From assembly GCA_910577835.1 (NCBI GenBank), contig CAJTOU010000069.1, forward strand, positions 1 to 14,280: 14,280 nucleotides of DNA, written 5' to 3'. The stretch is from an uncultured Lachnospiraceae bacterium. Lineage in GTDB: Bacteria; Bacillota_A; Clostridia; Lachnospirales; Lachnospiraceae. Both the position numbers and the translations under genes were made by a program. The notes beneath the pieces are model-generated. The model had not been told where the DNA came from and ran no database searches. It was given only the letters and a program-made list of their open reading frames with translations. Of the stretch, positions 14,105-14,280 are shown one piece after another (within the stretch, counting starts at the first letter, position 1; each line of letters opens with the position of its first letter).

Positions 14105-14280
14105 TACTTTTATGTCAGAACTGAAATAAAAAGCAAGTTTCGCCAGAGTAACTCCAAACCCACTTCGTGGATTTTGCTTACCTGACAAACTTGATGGAGG
14201 ATTCCGCTCCCCATACCCTCGGTTCTGGCATATTTCCCCAATATGCAGGTTGGCTCCTATTGAAAATAGTCGCAGCGTGA

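Larger units (their letters stand above)
13686..14280. other. 595-base right edge without a clear gene
   Basis: The first 140 bases after yesL are very AT-rich and contain the palindrome ATAAAATTTTAT. The two 83-bp inverted-repeat units follow. From about 14125 to the edge the sequence is clearly less AT-rich, and short frames are open to the edge on both strands (for example minus 14178-14280, about 34 codons). No start codon, ribosome site or family motif can be matched. This could be the end of a gene or another mobile element lying mostly outside the window. Confidence 0.45.

Noticed and set aside
14051..14280. Minus-strand frame open from the right edge across repeat unit B
   Set aside because: It crosses the inverted-repeat unit, shows no motif, and other frames over the same bases are equally open. 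Coding cannot be claimed.

Overview
The window looks like a low-to-mid GC Firmicutes chromosome, most likely from a Lachnospiraceae gut bacterium (Blautia / Clostridium XIVa type). The evidence is strong GGAGG-type ribosome sites, a YesM/YesN two-component system, a CUT1 sugar importer with no ATPase gene of its own, and conjugative-element genes of the Tn916/Tn1549 style. It divides into an accessory left third, a sugar-utilisation locus in the middle, and a repeat-bearing right edge.

Left third (1 to about 5100), mobile DNA, all genes on the minus strand. It starts with the 5' part of a nucleotidyltransferase fused to an LPD16-like domain (1-710), a typical cargo gene of Lachnospiraceae conjugative elements. 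Next is an orphan C-terminal tRNA-binding domain of methionyl-tRNA synthetase with no ribosome site (1016-1474). A recombination and regulation module follows: tyrosine integrase (1653-2894), a 55-residue ribbon-helix-helix protein (2941-3108), a DUF6462/Xis-type protein (3214-3402), an HTH_16 protein (3843-4082) and a small sigma-70 region 4 protein (4088-4498). This is the int end of a Tn916-like element, but no conjugation genes follow it, so it is either a small element or a deletion remnant. Decamer repeats lie just beyond int (1501-1573), and two related decamers lie at 4936-4982, which suggests element ends near 1480-1500 and 4980-5070. Regulatory DNA is dense here: a near-consensus promoter with two related palindromes in front of the ribbon-helix-helix/int pair, a 41-bp palindrome between the HTH gene and xis, and a tandem pair of Spo0A-type boxes beside a terminator.

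Middle (5118-13685), a carbohydrate locus around a divergent promoter region (9347-9522). The minus-strand operon runs from a lipoprotein solute-binding protein through two CUT1 permeases to a cytoplasmic GH172 (DUF2961) enzyme, and ends at a strong terminator. The plus-strand genes are a YesM-type histidine kinase, a YesN-type AraC response regulator and a YesL (DUF624) membrane protein. Inferred model: the kinase senses an extracellular sugar, the regulator activates the divergent operon, the importer takes up a small glycan using a shared MsmX-type ATPase encoded elsewhere, and GH172 cleaves it in the cytosol. GH172 precedents point to difructose dianhydride/fructan or D-arabinofuranoside substrates; the sequence alone does not decide between them.

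Right edge (13686-14280). There is no convincing gene. Two 83-bp inverted-repeat units (13823-13905 and 14022-14104) face in opposite directions and share a perfect 22-bp outer end, which resembles a pair of miniature non-autonomous elements. Beyond them the composition becomes less AT-rich and the content is unassigned.
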